DNA of 64,000 bases from Rhizobium sp. N324 (GCF_001664485.1 NZ_CP013635.1:310001-374000), one strand, 5' to 3'. Numbered from the stretch's first letter, positions 1 through 9,768 are shown. Notes: generated by a model not told the origin, from the sequence alone. A program made the numbers and translations.

Positions 1-438
1 GCGCCGACTACGGTCGACGAGGTCGAGGTGCTGATCCATTCCAAATTGATGATCGCCGATGACGACTTGGTGCGCATCGGCTCCTCCAATCTCAACAACC
101 GCTCCGAAGGCCTTGATTCCGAATGCGATATACTGTTTCACGCCGCAACAGACGAACACCGCCGCGCGATCGCGGAGCTCCGTAATCGTCTGCTGGCGGA
201 ATATCTCGGAACCGGCACCGAAACCTTTGCGGCGGCTTACGCGCAAAGCGGCTCGGTGATCGATGCGATCGACGCGCAGAATGATGGCGCTCGGGGTCTG
301 AGAGAATTCGCCGTCGAGCTTTCCGGCAGTATCTCACCGATCAGAGGCACCGGCTTCTTCGACCCGGCCCGCCCTTTCCTGCCCCTACACCGACTGGGCC
401 TCGGCGCCCTCATCCGCCTGCTCATCCGCCCCGCGTGA
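1..438 (+). CDS. Phospholipase D / cardiolipin synthase-like protein, C-terminal part
   Basis: The reading frame is open from the window edge, so the N-terminal part lies outside. The visible part carries the second HKD motif of the phospholipase D superfamily (IHSKLMIADDDLVRIGSSN, then NRS), the phosphatidyl-transfer active site. The C-terminal tail with GFFDPARPF is seen in proteobacterial PLD-type phospholipid synthases. Enzymes of this family make cardiolipin or hydrolyse phosphodiesters at the membrane; the exact substrate cannot be read here. It converges with the next gene and their 3' ends overlap by 54 bp. A flippase-like protein and an EEP-family phosphoesterase follow, the same families as E. 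coli ybhN and ybhP next to clsB (ybhO), so a ClsB-like role is the best guess. Confidence 0.85.
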   Translation, partial: APTTVDEVEVLIHSKLMIADDDLVRIGSSNLNNRSEGLDSECDILFHAATDEHRRAIAELRNRLLAEYLGTGTETFAAAYAQSGSVIDAIDAQNDGARGLREFAVELSGSISPIRGTGFFDPARPFLPLHRLGLGALIRLLIRPA

Positions 439-1344
439 TCTTCGGAAGACGATCTCGGTGACGATGAGAAGCGTCGTGCCAAGCGCCAGCGGAATGAAGA
501 AGTAGGCGCAGCGGAACGCGATCAATGCGCCGATCGACGCCTGCTTCGGCACGGCATAGGAGACGGTCGCCTCGAGCACACCCAGGCCGCCCGGAACATG
601 GGTTGCGAGAATTGCCGAATTGGCCAACACATAGGCCGTCACCGACCGGAAAAAGGCAACGTCGCCGAAGGCCGAGAGCATTTGGTGCAGGCAGGCGGAG
701 ACGAGCATGAAGTTGAGCGTGCCGATCCCGACCTGCGCGACCGCAATCCTAAATCGCGGCAACTGAAACGACCAGCGCCAGAGCCGCAACTTGCCGCGGA
801 TGAAAAATGCCAGCCCCGCATAGACGACCGGCACGACGAGTGCCAGCAAGCCGAAGATGCGTACACTGGCGGGATCAAGCCGCAGCAGGCGCCCGGCATC
901 ACCAGGGTTGACGATCAGCGCAAGACCGCCGAGCGTGATCAGCCCGAGCCCGACCGTCACACCGCAGAATAGGATGATTTTCGCCACGTCCTCGGTCGTC
1001 AGCCCCCAGCGCGAATAAAAACGATAGCGGAAGGCGCCGCTGCTCAATCCGGCAAATCCGATATTATGGCCGAGCGACAGGCTGATGAACGAAGCCAACG
1101 CAATTTTGGGATAAGGCAAGGATTTGCCGAGCGAGCGGATCGCCAGCAGATCGAAACAGCCAAGGCACAGATAGGACGCCGCAGCAAAGAGCAGCGCTGT
1201 GCAGAAGCTTGAAAGCGGTATGCTGCGGACCGATTGGACGATCTGGTCGAGGCTGTATTGTTGGAAGATGCGATAGAGAAGAAAGACCGCAAGACAAAGG
1301 GCGGCAACGAGCAGTCCATTCCAGATCATGCTTTTCAAACTCAT
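385..1344 (-). CDS. Lysylphosphatidylglycerol synthase TM-domain / UPF0104 family membrane protein
   Basis: This is a 319-residue polytopic membrane protein with about eight hydrophobic segments, beginning at residues 8-25. The segment SLGHNIGFAGLSSGAFRYRF and the later LATHVPGGLGVLEATV match the conserved pattern of the UPF0104 / flippase-like domain found in MprF and in E. coli YbhN. There is no soluble aminoacyl-transferase domain, so it is unlikely to aminoacylate lipids itself; lipid translocation or an accessory role is inferred from the family. The ATG is preceded by GAGGA at suitable spacing. The gene is divergent from the EEP-family gene and overlaps the end of the PLD gene, which supports a shared role in membrane phospholipid metabolism. 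Confidence 0.8.
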   Translation of the reverse strand: MSLKSMIWNGLLVAALCLAVFLLYRIFQQYSLDQIVQSVRSIPLSSFCTALLFAAASYLCLGCFDLLAIRSLGKSLPYPKIALASFISLSLGHNIGFAGLSSGAFRYRFYSRWGLTTEDVAKIILFCGVTVGLGLITLGGLALIVNPGDAGRLLRLDPASVRIFGLLALVVPVVYAGLAFFIRGKLRLWRWSFQLPRFRIAVAQVGIGTLNFMLVSACLHQMLSAFGDVAFFRSVTAYVLANSAILATHVPGGLGVLEATVSYAVPKQASIGALIAFRCAYFFIPLALGTTLLIVTEIVFRRSRGADEQADEGAEAQSV

Positions 1345-1459
1345 CGATTGTCCTCAAGGGTGCGAGCGTGATGGGCCGATAATCCGGAACGATCAAACGA
1401 GTTTTGTGTTCCCCCGGGAACCACATCCATATCCCCAGGGGACGAGCTTCAGCGGGCCG

Positions 1460-2188
1460 ATGCCGGAAAAATCAATCAAACTCCTGACCTATAACGTCCA
1501 CAGCTGTATCGGCGGCGACCGCAAGCTCGATCCGGGGCGCATCGCTTCGGTCATCGCCGAGGCGGAGGCCGACATCGTCGCTCTCCAGGAGGTCGATGTC
1601 CTCAGGCGCAGGACCGGCGGCATCGACCAGGCCCATACGATTGCCTCGCTTCTCAAGATGCAGGCGCATTTTCACCCGGCGCTGTCGGTGGCCGAAGAGC
1701 AGTATGGCGATGCGATCATCACCGCCTTGCCGACCGGCGCGGTCAAGGCCGGCCCGCTTCCATCCCTCGGCGAGCAGCGCGGCGCCCTTTCCGTCGAGAT
1801 TCAGGTCGGCAGCAGAAAACTGCTGGTCGTCAACACCCATCTCGGCCTTCGCGGCCGCGAGCGCATGCGGCAGATGACGACATTGCTGAACGCGGGCTGG
1901 CTACGCGGCAGCACGGACGAGCCTCTTCCCACGATCCTCTGCGGCGACTTCAACGCCATTCCGTCATCGGCGACGTATCGACTTGCCACGCGGTCATTGA
2001 AGGACGCCCAACTTGCAGGCAAGGACCGGCCGAAAGCGACCTTTCCGTCCCGCTACCCGCTGATGCGTATCGACCACGTCTTCGTCAGCGACGATCTCGT
2101 CGTCAAGAAAGCGGCCGTGCTGCAAAACCGGCTGACGAAGATCGCTTCGGATCACCTCCCTCTTCTTGCAGAGATCGGCTTCGCTTGA
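1460..2188 (+). CDS. Endonuclease/exonuclease/phosphatase (EEP) family protein, YbhP-like
   Basis: This 242-residue protein has the full set of EEP (DNase I-like) motifs: LTYNVHSC near the start, the metal-binding VALQEVD, VNTHLGLRG, GDFNAIP, RIDHVFVS and the terminal SDHLPL. The family hydrolyses phosphodiester bonds in nucleic acids, inositol phosphates or phospholipids, and the sequence does not say which. I chose the ATG at 1460, where homology to the family begins. The frame stays open to 1328, but that extension overlaps the divergent gene start and looks non-coding. No signal peptide is visible. E. coli YbhP, of the same family, sits beside ClsB and YbhN, so a phospholipid link is plausible. 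Confidence 0.85.
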   Translation: MPEKSIKLLTYNVHSCIGGDRKLDPGRIASVIAEAEADIVALQEVDVLRRRTGGIDQAHTIASLLKMQAHFHPALSVAEEQYGDAIITALPTGAVKAGPLPSLGEQRGALSVEIQVGSRKLLVVNTHLGLRGRERMRQMTTLLNAGWLRGSTDEPLPTILCGDFNAIPSSATYRLATRSLKDAQLAGKDRPKATFPSRYPLMRIDHVFVSDDLVVKKAAVLQNRLTKIASDHLPLLAEIGFA

Positions 2189-2415
2189 ACGCTGGCGTCA
2201 CGCGCGACTGCCTTGGCGTTGTTATCCACCGAAAAACGACATGCATCAGCGCTTGCAGCGACATTGAAACGAATATTTCACGAATAACATGATATGGAAT
2301 ATTCATTCCGTCAGGACATTATGTGTCCGGGCGATGATTGGATGTTCAGTCGGATCGAGCGGATCGGGACCTTCACTCGAAATCGACTGCTCTCTTGGAG
2401 GAAGAGGAGGGGTTG

Positions 2416-4920
2416 ATGTTGGCTAGGCTGTTGTCACGTGTGCGCATTCAGACGCAGGTGATGGTGTTCATCGCGCCGTTCGTCTTGAGCATCATGGCCG
2501 TCGGCGCCATGGGCTTTTATGCATCGAGCCTGCTTCAGGGGCGGATGGATATTTCCAACTCCGTCCTGCAGTCCTTGAGCGGCTTTCGCAATCTATCTGC
2601 CGCGATGGCCGAATTCCTCGCCAATGCGACGCAGGAAAACAGAGACGCCGTCACCGCCAAGCTTACCGATCAGCGCGCTCTTCTGAAATCCGGCCTCGAC
2701 AGGCTCGCCGCGGATCGCAGCGGCGAGCAGGAGCTGGAACAGGCGCTCTCTTCCATCGACGGAATTTCGACACGCATGGACTCGCTGTGGCAGCTTCAAG
2801 AAAGCCGGACGGCACTCCTTGCCGACCTCCAGAAAGCGCAGAGCGTCGTAGTGTCGTCCCAGACGGATATCGTCGAGGGCTCCAAGGTTCTCCAGCGTGC
2901 GGCCGACCTGCAAGAAGACGAGTCTCGCAACACGCTGGGCGACGCAGGGCGCATTTCGGATTTCGCGTCCTTCACCCAATCGCTGAACGACAAGGCCCAG
3001 GCCGGCGGCCCGATCGGTGGCGCGGATCTCGACGAACTCGCCCGGCAACAGCGCATCGTCGGAATGGCGCTTGGCGGCGAGGCGCCGGACGCCAAAAAAG
3101 CGATCGACGATACCATCGCGGCCCTGAAGCCGCTTGTCGAAGCTTCCGGCCAGGCCGAGGAGCGCGTCGCCGGCCTTCGGGATGCGACGGCCCAGATCAT
3201 CGGCAGGCTGCCCGAATTGCAGGTCGTCGCCACGCGGCGGTTGAAGGCCGTGACGGATAAGGCGGCCGAAACGGCCAAGACGGTCGAGCGTGCCAAGACC
3301 AGCCAGAGAGACGGTCAGAAGCTGACGACCTCGGCATATGTGATCCAGATCGTCCTGGCGAAGCTGACGCTCGCCCCGACGGACGCCAATCTCCAGCGGC
3401 TTTCGCAGGAAATCACCGCTGTCAGAAAAGGGCTGGATATGTTGATTTCGAATGCCGGCGGCGTTGCACAATTCGATAATCTCAAACCGAAGCTTCTGCC
3501 GGCACTTGATAAGATGCAGAAGGCCGCGACCGATCTCGTCCGCATCAGTGCGCAGCGCCAGGACGAATTCCGCGCCGCCGCCGCCGACGTCGACCGGATG
3601 TGGTCGCAGCTGACGGCTTTCGCCGAAATGCAGCGGCAGAACGCTGCCGAAGAGCGCACCGATGCCAATTCCATGTCATTGGGAACGACGATCCTCGGCG
3701 TGGTGATCGCAATCCTTGCCGGCGTCGGGCTGACCGTCACGCTCAAGGGCCCGATCAACCAGATCACCTCGGCCATGCGGCGGCTTGCAGACGGCAAGCT
3801 TGAAACCTCGATCGTCGGCGAGACCCGGGCCGATGAAATCGGCGATATGGCCCGCGCGCTCGGCGTCTTCAAGAACAATGCCATCGCCAAGGTCGAGATC
3901 GAGGAGCGCAGCGAGATCGAACGGGCGAAGGCCGAGGAAGAAAGGCATCGCAACGACGAGGAAAAACGTGCCGTCGAACAGCAGATCGATTTCGCGGTGA
4001 CGGCCTTGGCCGAAGGACTCGGGCGCCTGGCGCGGGGCGATATTTCACAGACGATCACGTCGCCCTTCTTCGGCCGGCTGGAGCAGCTTCGCAACGATTT
4101 CAATGCGTCGCTGCTTCGCCTGCAGGAAACGATCGATCAGATCCGCACCAACACCCGGATGATCGAAGGCAATGCCGGCCAGATGGATCTGTCGGCGAGC
4201 AACCTTGCAAAGCGCACCGAACAGCAGGCCGTCGCACTTGAGGAAATCGCCGCGGCTATCGAAGAGATCACCACCACGGTTCGTTCGTCCGCGGCCTGCG
4301 CCGACGATGCCCGTCAGATCATCACCGACACCAAAGAGACGGCCGATTCCTCATCCGAGGTCGTGGCCAGCGCCATCGAGGCGATGGGCAAGATCGAGGC
4401 GGCGTCGGACGAGATCGTGCAAATCATCGGCGTCATCGATGAGATCGCATTCCAGACGAACCTGCTCGCGCTCAATGCCGGCATCGAAGCGGCCCGCGCC
4501 GGCGAGGCTGGAAAAGGCTTTGCGGTCGTGGCTCAGGAGGTGCGCGATCTCGCCCAGCGCTCCGCCGAGGCAGGGCAAAGGATCAAACAGCTGATCGGGC
4601 GCTCGCGGGCGGAGATTACCAACGGGGCGCGGGTCGTGCGCGAAACGAGCGAAGTCCTCGAAAGCATTTCCGCGAAAGTGGTCACCGCCTCCGAGCAGAT
4701 GGACGTCATCGCCCGGTCGAGCCGGGAGCAATACAACGCGCTGCACGAAGTCAATTCCTCCGTCAACCGGATGGATCAGATGACGCAACAGAACGCGGCC
4801 ATGGTCGAGGAAACAAGCGCGGCGACGAAGGAACTTGCCGACGAGACGAAGACGCTCCTGCAGCTGATCGACCAATTCCAATTGGATGAAACAGAGACGC
4901 GTCGTGTGAACGCAGCGTAG
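2416..4920 (+). CDS. Methyl-accepting chemotaxis protein
   Basis: This is an 834-residue chemoreceptor. Transmembrane helix 1 lies at about residues 14-36 and helix 2 at about 421-443, enclosing a helical periplasmic sensing region of nearly 390 residues, long for a four-helix bundle and suggestive of a double helical-bundle sensor. A HAMP domain follows (about 445-500), then a second HAMP-like stretch, then the signalling domain with the highly conserved hairpin tip around [20 protein letters not shown]. The C-terminus (ETRRVNAA) lacks a CheR/CheB-tethering pentapeptide. The ATG at 2416 has a strong GAGGAGGGG ribosome site just upstream; an in-frame start at 2338 lacks one. No chemotaxis operon adjoins it. 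The ligand is unknown. Confidence 0.93.
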   Translation: MLARLLSRVRIQTQVMVFIAPFVLSIMAVGAMGFYASSLLQGRMDISNSVLQSLSGFRNLSAAMAEFLANATQENRDAVTAKLTDQRALLKSGLDRLAADRSGEQELEQALSSIDGISTRMDSLWQLQESRTALLADLQKAQSVVVSSQTDIVEGSKVLQRAADLQEDESRNTLGDAGRISDFASFTQSLNDKAQAGGPIGGADLDELARQQRIVGMALGGEAPDAKKAIDDTIAALKPLVEASGQAEERVAGLRDATAQIIGRLPELQVVATRRLKAVTDKAAETAKTVERAKTSQRDGQKLTTSAYVIQIVLAKLTLAPTDANLQRLSQEITAVRKGLDMLISNAGGVAQFDNLKPKLLPALDKMQKAATDLVRISAQRQDEFRAAAADVDRMWSQLTAFAEMQRQNAAEERTDANSMSLGTTILGVVIAILAGVGLTVTLKGPINQITSAMRRLADGKLETSIVGETRADEIGDMARALGVFKNNAIAKVEIEERSEIERAKAEEERHRNDEEKRAVEQQIDFAVTALAEGLGRLARGDISQTITSPFFGRLEQLRNDFNASLLRLQETIDQIRTNTRMIEGNAGQMDLSASNLAKRTEQQAVALEEIAAAIEEITTTVRSSAACADDARQIITDTKETADSSSEVVASAIEAMGKIEAASDEIVQIIGVIDEIAFQTNLLALNAGIEAARAGEAGKGFAVVAQEVRDLAQRSAEAGQRIKQLIGRSRAEITNGARVVRETSEVLESISAKVVTASEQMDVIARSSREQYNALHEVNSSVNRMDQMTQQNAAMVEETSAATKELADETKTLLQLIDQFQLDETETRRVNAA

Positions 4921-4969
4921 AGGGGCTCGCGCTGCTTCGTAGCCGCTTAGCCTCTGATGGGCGGGCGGG

Positions 4970-5221
4970 TCAGTGGCGACTGTAGAGCGGCGGCATCACC
5001 TCTTCATCCGAGAGCCCGGGGTAGAGCCGCCGGCGTGTACGATCGAGCGCTTCCGCCTCCTTGCGCTTCCGTTCCAGGAGTACGGCCGTGACGTCTTTAT
5101 AGGGAGCGCCATCCTTCAAGGCGACGCGGACGATTCCGCCCTGCGAGAGGAAGTCGCAGAACGATCGCACCGAGCGAAGACGTGTCGTAATCTCGATATA
5201 GCGGTCGTCATGTCCAGGCAT
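4970..5221 (-). CDS. Small hypothetical protein (83 aa)
   Basis: I do not recognise this family. It is a charged, soluble 83-residue protein with a basic middle (LLERKRKEAEALDRTRRRLY) and no signal peptide or membrane segment. The start at 5221 is chosen because AAGGAGG lies seven bases upstream of the ATG; the frame runs 21 codons further but without a ribosome site. It converges with the chemoreceptor gene, 49 bp away. Confidence 0.65.
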   Translation of the reverse strand: MPGHDDRYIEITTRLRSVRSFCDFLSQGGIVRVALKDGAPYKDVTAVLLERKRKEAEALDRTRRRLYPGLSDEEVMPPLYSRH

Positions 5222-5368
5222 GCTCGCCTCCTTAAGACGTAAGATGTCACGAACACTTCGGCAAGAAGATGACGCTGGTGTCATGACGGCCCCAGACCCG
5301 ATCGGCCATATGCGGAAGCCGGTTCCCAGTGCGCAAACAGGTGCAGATTTCGCTTGGAGCTTTGGGCG

Positions 5369-5881
5369 TCATCCTCTGGCGAATTTCCGGTTCATGGCGG
5401 CAGCGACCAAGGGCAGCGCCGTGGTCGCGACGGTCCCGAGGGGCAGTCGCCTGACACCCCGGGTGACGACGAATGCTGCAGCCATCGCGCCGGCGAGCTT
5501 CAGCCACGGCTGATTGCCGAGCTGGGCATGGGCACTGGCATCGGCCCATCGGACGTTTTCAGTGACGACGGTCGCAGTCTGGTCTCTTATCACATGAAGG
5601 CGGGCCCGGAGGTTTTCGAGCTCCTCCCTCAGCTCCCGCAACCGACTTTCCAGAACATGCTCCTGCGAGACCACGAACGGTTCCTCGATATAGGCTTCGA
5701 CCGGAATAGGAGCATCCCGGCCAAGCGTGGCAAGGTAGGCCTCGTATTCGGCCTCGCTCGTAAACCCCTCACGCCGGATCAGCTCCGGATTGATGTTCGT
5801 CGCCTCTCCGGTCGCCATCCGTGCGCCGACATCGTCGTGTCTCTGTTCCGCGCCGACACCGGCGGGCTCGTCCTTAAACAT
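5369..5881 (-). CDS. Hypothetical membrane-anchored protein (170 aa)
   Basis: No family is recognised. Residues about 75-100 form an acidic, heptad-like helix (ESRLRELREELENLRARL) likely to be a coiled coil. The C-terminal 45 residues contain two moderately hydrophobic stretches (KLAGAMAAAFVVTRG and GTVATTALPLVAAAM) that could anchor it to the inner membrane, leaving a short basic tail. A GGGAG ribosome site precedes the ATG. It lies between the small hypothetical gene and the FAD oxidoreductase on the same strand, but the 54-bp and 147-bp gaps give no clear operon. Confidence 0.6.
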   Translation of the reverse strand: MFKDEPAGVGAEQRHDDVGARMATGEATNINPELIRREGFTSEAEYEAYLATLGRDAPIPVEAYIEEPFVVSQEHVLESRLRELREELENLRARLHVIRDQTATVVTENVRWADASAHAQLGNQPWLKLAGAMAAAFVVTRGVRRLPLGTVATTALPLVAAAMNRKFARG

Positions 5882-5935
5882 GATACGTCTCCCGTTGTTT
5901 CCTCGGCAGAACGCTCGATGGCTCTATTTGATCCA

Positions 5936-7072
5936 TCACGGCCGCGACGCGCTGAAACGCTCCGGCCGAAACTCCGCCAGCAGCGGATGACGCCGTCCGG
6001 TGGCGATCTCGTCGGCCAGCAGTTCGCCGGCGATCAGGCCGAGGGTGGCACCACTATGGCTGAAGGCGACGAAATAACCCCAGATCGACGGCAGCTCGCC
6101 GAAAACCGGTTCGCCATCACCCGGAATGGGCTTCGGGCCGACCCCATAATCGTCGATCTCGAGCGTCGGGTTGCCTTCGAGAACTTTTGACGCCTCGCGC
6201 AGTAGCCCGTCCAGCGTCGATTGTCTGACCTCATAACTGCCGTCCGGCTTCACTCCGACCTCTTCCTCGGACCAGGCGGAATCGAGCGCGAGACCGCCAT
6301 TGGGCATGGGCCGGATGGCGACGCGGGGGGTGTTGAGCACGGCCTTTAGCGAATGCCGGGCCGGCTTGGTCCTGACGAGAAGGGCGACCGGCGTTGCATC
6401 GTCGATATGCTGGCCGACTTCGGCGACGATTGCCGGAACGTCGGCGCCCGCGGCAAGCAGCACAGACTCCGCGTCCCACCGCCTGCCGTCCGCCGTGCTC
6501 ACGCCGCAGACGCGGGCGCCGTCGACGTCAATCGTCGCACGGCCGGCATCCGTCACGACCTCGCCGCTGAGCGAACGGAATTCCTCGGCCAGAAGGCCGA
6601 TCAACGAGGGAAGATCGACCCAGCCTTCCCCGGGATTGAAGATCGCGCCCTGCGGCGTCACCGCGCCGGCGTCGACGCCGGACGTCGCGCCGGCAATGTT
6701 TTCCTGGGTCAGCCATTGCGCGTGATAGCCGAGGTCGCGCTCGAAGTCGAAGACCTCGGCGATCTCGTTGCCGGCGTCATCGGCATCCCAGGTCAGGCCG
6801 CCGTCGAAGCGGAGCCAGGGCGCATCCGGATACCGGGCAGCCAGGGTGCGATAGCGGTCGATGCCGGCGAGGCGCAGCCGGTGATAGGCATCGGAGCGTT
6901 TCCGGGCCGAATTGAGCCAGGCGAGCGAACGGCCGGAGGCGCCATTGGCCAGCGGCCCGTCGCTGACGAGCACGGTGGCAATCCCGAGGCGAGCGAGATG
7001 GACAGCCGTCGAGACGCCGAATATGCCGCCACCGATGACGACGACCTTCGAAGGTTTTGGGGAAGCATTCAT
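5936..7072 (-). CDS. FAD-dependent oxidoreductase (DAO/glycine oxidase-like)
   Basis: This 378-residue enzyme opens with an FAD-binding Rossmann motif (VVVIGGGIFGVSTAVHLA, about residues 9-26). It ends with the conserved substrate/FAD segment YFVAFSHSGATLGLIAGELL of the D-amino-acid oxidase superfamily. Members oxidise the C-N bond of amino acids, sarcosine or opine-like imines, passing electrons to oxygen or a carrier. It lies 82 bp downstream of an amino-acid-type ABC importer on the same strand and is probably co-transcribed, suggesting it oxidises the imported compound. I chose the ATG at 7072, directly before the Rossmann strand; an in-frame ATG at 7111 adds 13 residues. Substrate identity is inference. 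Confidence 0.85.
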   Translation of the reverse strand: MNASPKPSKVVVIGGGIFGVSTAVHLARLGIATVLVSDGPLANGASGRSLAWLNSARKRSDAYHRLRLAGIDRYRTLAARYPDAPWLRFDGGLTWDADDAGNEIAEVFDFERDLGYHAQWLTQENIAGATSGVDAGAVTPQGAIFNPGEGWVDLPSLIGLLAEEFRSLSGEVVTDAGRATIDVDGARVCGVSTADGRRWDAESVLLAAGADVPAIVAEVGQHIDDATPVALLVRTKPARHSLKAVLNTPRVAIRPMPNGGLALDSAWSEEEVGVKPDGSYEVRQSTLDGLLREASKVLEGNPTLEIDDYGVGPKPIPGDGEPVFGELPSIWGYFVAFSHSGATLGLIAGELLADEIATGRRHPLLAEFRPERFSASRP

Positions 7073-7154
7073 ATCGATACCTTGTTTCCTGCACTGTCGA
7101 ACGAATTCCATGCGTCCGTCGTCAGAACCGGCGGCGCATGCCTCACGTCAGGGG

Positions 7155-8693
7155 CTAGAGAACTTCCGCAAGGAAGCGCTTCAGCCGCTCGCTTTTGGGA
7201 TTGTCGAAGATCTGCTGCGGACAGCCGGCCTCGACGATGCGGCCTTCATCCATGAAGACCACCTGATCGGCAACCTTCCGCGCAAATCCCATTTCATGCG
7301 TCACGACGGCCATGGTCATGCCCTGGCGGCCGAGGGCCGCCATCAGGTCGAGAACACCCTTGACCAATTCGGGATCGAGCGCACTCGTCACCTCATCGAA
7401 CAGGATCAACTCCGGATCCATGGCGAGAGCACGCGCGATGGCGACGCGCTGCTGCTGCCCGCCCGATAGCCCTGCCGGGCGATGATCCCTGCGCTCGGCA
7501 AGGCCGACTTCGGCCAACCGCGCCTCGGCGATGCGGCGCGCCTCCTGCCGCGGCATCCTCTTGATCTTCGTCAAGGAAAGCATGACGTTCTCAAGTGCTG
7601 TATGGTCAGGAAACAGGTTGAAGTGCTGGAAGACCATCCCCACCCGCCGGCGCAACCGTTCCGGTTTCATGGCCAGAATGCTGTCGCCATCGAGCAGGAT
7701 GTCGCCGCCTTTCGGTTCCACCAGCCTATTCATGCAGCGCAGCAGCGTCGATTTTCCTGAGCCGGAAGGGCCGATGATGCAGGTGACGGTCCCGGCGGCG
7801 ATGTCGAGGTCGACACCCTTGAGCACGTCGAGATCGCCATAGGCCATGCTCAGATCCCGGATGTTCAGGGCGCCTCCCTTGAAGCGCGGTTCCGTCTCCC
7901 CGGCGGATTTGGCCGCGGGCGGTGGACCGGCAGCGGCCTGCAACTCGCTCACCTCAACCAGACCGCTTGCAACACCCGCGCCTCGGCCTTGTTTTCCCAA
8001 CCGCAGTCTCGCATCGATGTAGTTGACTAGATGGGTGAGCGGCACGGTGATGACGAGATAGAAGAGGCCCGCCAGCAGCAAGGGCGACAGATTACCGGTG
8101 ACGACGGCCTGATCCTGTCCGACGCGAAAGATCTCCCGCTCGGAGGCGAGCAATCCGAGGAAATAGACGAGGCTGGAATCCTTGACGTTTCCGATGAACT
8201 GGTTGACCAGCGCCGGCAGGACGCGCCGGATGCCTTGCGGGATGACGATCAGGCGCATGCCCTGCCCGTAGCTCATGCTGAGCGCTCGACAGGCCTCCAT
8301 CTGGCCGCGCTCGACGCTTTGGATGCCCGACCGGAAAATCTCGCCAATATAGGCTCCGGCGATCAGGCTGAGCGCCAGGATGCCGAGCGGGAATGGCGAC
8401 GGACCGAAGATCTCCCGTCCGATCCGGGCAAAACCCTGACCGATGATCAGGATCGTGACGATCGCCGGCAGCCCGCGGAAGATATCGGTGTAGATCCGCG
8501 CCGGCAGCCGCAGCCAGCGAGACTGCGAGATGCCCATTACGGCGAGAGCCATACCGATGACGACGCCGAGCACGGTCGAGGCGGCGGCCAGGATCAGCGT
8601 ATTCTTCAGGCCGACGCTGATCATGCTTGGCAGCACTTCCGCCATGGCCTCCCAATCCAGGAAGCTGCGGCGCAGATTTTCAAGCCAGTTCAT
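7155..8693 (-). CDS. Amino-acid-type ABC transporter, fused permease and ATP-binding protein
   Basis: This 512-residue fusion joins a HisM/GlnP-type permease (about residues 1-235, several membrane helices, with the family EAA-like segment around GQMEACRALSMSYGQ) to a GlnQ-type ATPase (about 265-510). The ATPase has Walker A GPSGSGKSTLL, signature LSGGQQQRVAIARA, Walker B LILFDEVTSALDPE and the switch histidine in VVTHEM. Such transporters import polar amino acids or opines. A fused permease-ATPase homodimer would form a complete membrane unit without other subunits. The ATG at 8693 has GGGGAT upstream; the longer frame to 8834 overlaps the binding-protein gene and looks spurious. It lies downstream of the periplasmic binding-protein gene in the same operon. 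Confidence 0.9.
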   Translation of the reverse strand: MNWLENLRRSFLDWEAMAEVLPSMISVGLKNTLILAAASTVLGVVIGMALAVMGISQSRWLRLPARIYTDIFRGLPAIVTILIIGQGFARIGREIFGPSPFPLGILALSLIAGAYIGEIFRSGIQSVERGQMEACRALSMSYGQGMRLIVIPQGIRRVLPALVNQFIGNVKDSSLVYFLGLLASEREIFRVGQDQAVVTGNLSPLLLAGLFYLVITVPLTHLVNYIDARLRLGKQGRGAGVASGLVEVSELQAAAGPPPAAKSAGETEPRFKGGALNIRDLSMAYGDLDVLKGVDLDIAAGTVTCIIGPSGSGKSTLLRCMNRLVEPKGGDILLDGDSILAMKPERLRRRVGMVFQHFNLFPDHTALENVMLSLTKIKRMPRQEARRIAEARLAEVGLAERRDHRPAGLSGGQQQRVAIARALAMDPELILFDEVTSALDPELVKGVLDLMAALGRQGMTMAVVTHEMGFARKVADQVVFMDEGRIVEAGCPQQIFDNPKSERLKRFLAEVL

Positions 8694-8757
8694 CGAGATC
8701 CCCATCGAGGCCCTTGCCGGGCATGACGCCGTCCGCCGCAGCGGACGGCTGGCGGGC

Positions 8758-9585
8758 TTACTTCTTGGGAAGATACTGGTCCGGCATCGGCGAACCCGGG
8801 AACCATTTCTCGTAGAGGGTCTTCCAGGTGCCATCCTGCATTGCGTCGTGAAGGGCGCCGTTCAGCGCCGTGCGGAAGGCGTCATTTCCCTTACGGATCA
8901 CGAAGCCCGCCGGCGCATCGAAGGACGGGATGTTGACCGCAACCTTCAGAGCGGGATAGCGCTCGCCATATTGTTTGGCAGCCTCGTAGTCGAGAAAATG
9001 CGCATCGACCGTGCCGTTGTTGAGGGCGGCGACGGCCGAATTGTTGTCGGGGAATTTCACCAGATCGGTCTCTCCGAAATTCTTGGCCGCATAGACTTCC
9101 TGCAAGGTGCCCTGGACGACGCCGAGACGCTTGCCCTTGAGGCCGTCGGCATCCTTGATGCCGGCATCCGCGGTTAGGACCGAGAGGTAACCGGCAAGAT
9201 AGCCGTCGGAAAAGTCGACGGTCTTCTTGCGGGCTTCGGTGGTTCCGATCGCCGCAACGGCAACATCGAACCGTTCGTTTGCCACCGACGGCAGCAGCGC
9301 TGAAAATTCCTGACCCGTAAACGTCACCTTGTCTTTAGGAAAGCCGAGGCGGGAGACGACGTTGAGAAACAGCTCGATATCGAAACCGGTGAACTGGCCA
9401 TCCGCCGTCGCAAACGTATAGGGCTTGGAATCGCCCATCGTGCCGACGCTGATCACCCCGGCCTCAATGAGCTTATAGGGATTGTCGGCAGCAACCGTAG
9501 CGCCTGCCCCCATCGCAAGAAGGCACGTCAGAATGCCGGCCCGCAATGACGCAAGGGTGGCCGCAAATGATCGAAAAGGCTTCAT
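8758..9585 (-). CDS. Amino-acid-type ABC transporter substrate-binding protein
   Basis: This 275-residue periplasmic binding protein has an N-terminal signal peptide ending near ATVAADNPY. It shows solute-binding family 3 features: [14 protein letters not shown], the [13 protein letters not shown] stretch, and the hinge segments [21 protein letters not shown] and [11 protein letters not shown]. The family delivers polar amino acids, their derivatives or opines to a HisM/GlnQ-type permease, which is encoded immediately downstream. The ATG at 9585 has GGAG eight bases upstream and is followed by a proper signal sequence. The promoter lies in the divergent region shared with the LacI-type regulator, which contains palindromic operators. 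Confidence 0.92.
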   Translation of the reverse strand: MKPFRSFAATLASLRAGILTCLLAMGAGATVAADNPYKLIEAGVISVGTMGDSKPYTFATADGQFTGFDIELFLNVVSRLGFPKDKVTFTGQEFSALLPSVANERFDVAVAAIGTTEARKKTVDFSDGYLAGYLSVLTADAGIKDADGLKGKRLGVVQGTLQEVYAAKNFGETDLVKFPDNNSAVAALNNGTVDAHFLDYEAAKQYGERYPALKVAVNIPSFDAPAGFVIRKGNDAFRTALNGALHDAMQDGTWKTLYEKWFPGSPMPDQYLPKK

Positions 9586-9677
9586 CGTCGTTCTCCGCTC
9601 TGAAAGGAATGCTCTTGTCGGCATATCGTTTCGCCCCCGCCCCACCGCGCATCAGCGGCAGAGCGTTGTGGACCAGA

Positions 9678-9745
9678 TACCGGTCTCCCATACAAAGAGA
9701 CCGGTCTCATGACATATTTGATATCGGTCAATTGACCGGTCGTCA
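9678..9745. promoter_or_regulatory. Putative LacI-family operators between regulator and ABC operon
   Basis: The divergent region contains two perfect palindromes: GAGACCGGTCTC at 9697-9708 and CGGTCAATTGACCG at 9725-9738. The heptamer ACCGGTC occurs three times, at 9679, 9700 and 9735. The first two copies belong to a 9-bp direct repeat (ACCGGTCTC) spaced exactly 21 bp, two helical turns. LacI-type regulators bind CG-centred or AT-centred palindromes of this kind, and the adjacent gene encodes one. Binding is inferred, not shown. Confidence 0.6.
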
Positions 9746-9768
9746 ACAACTCTTGTAGTGCTCGATTC

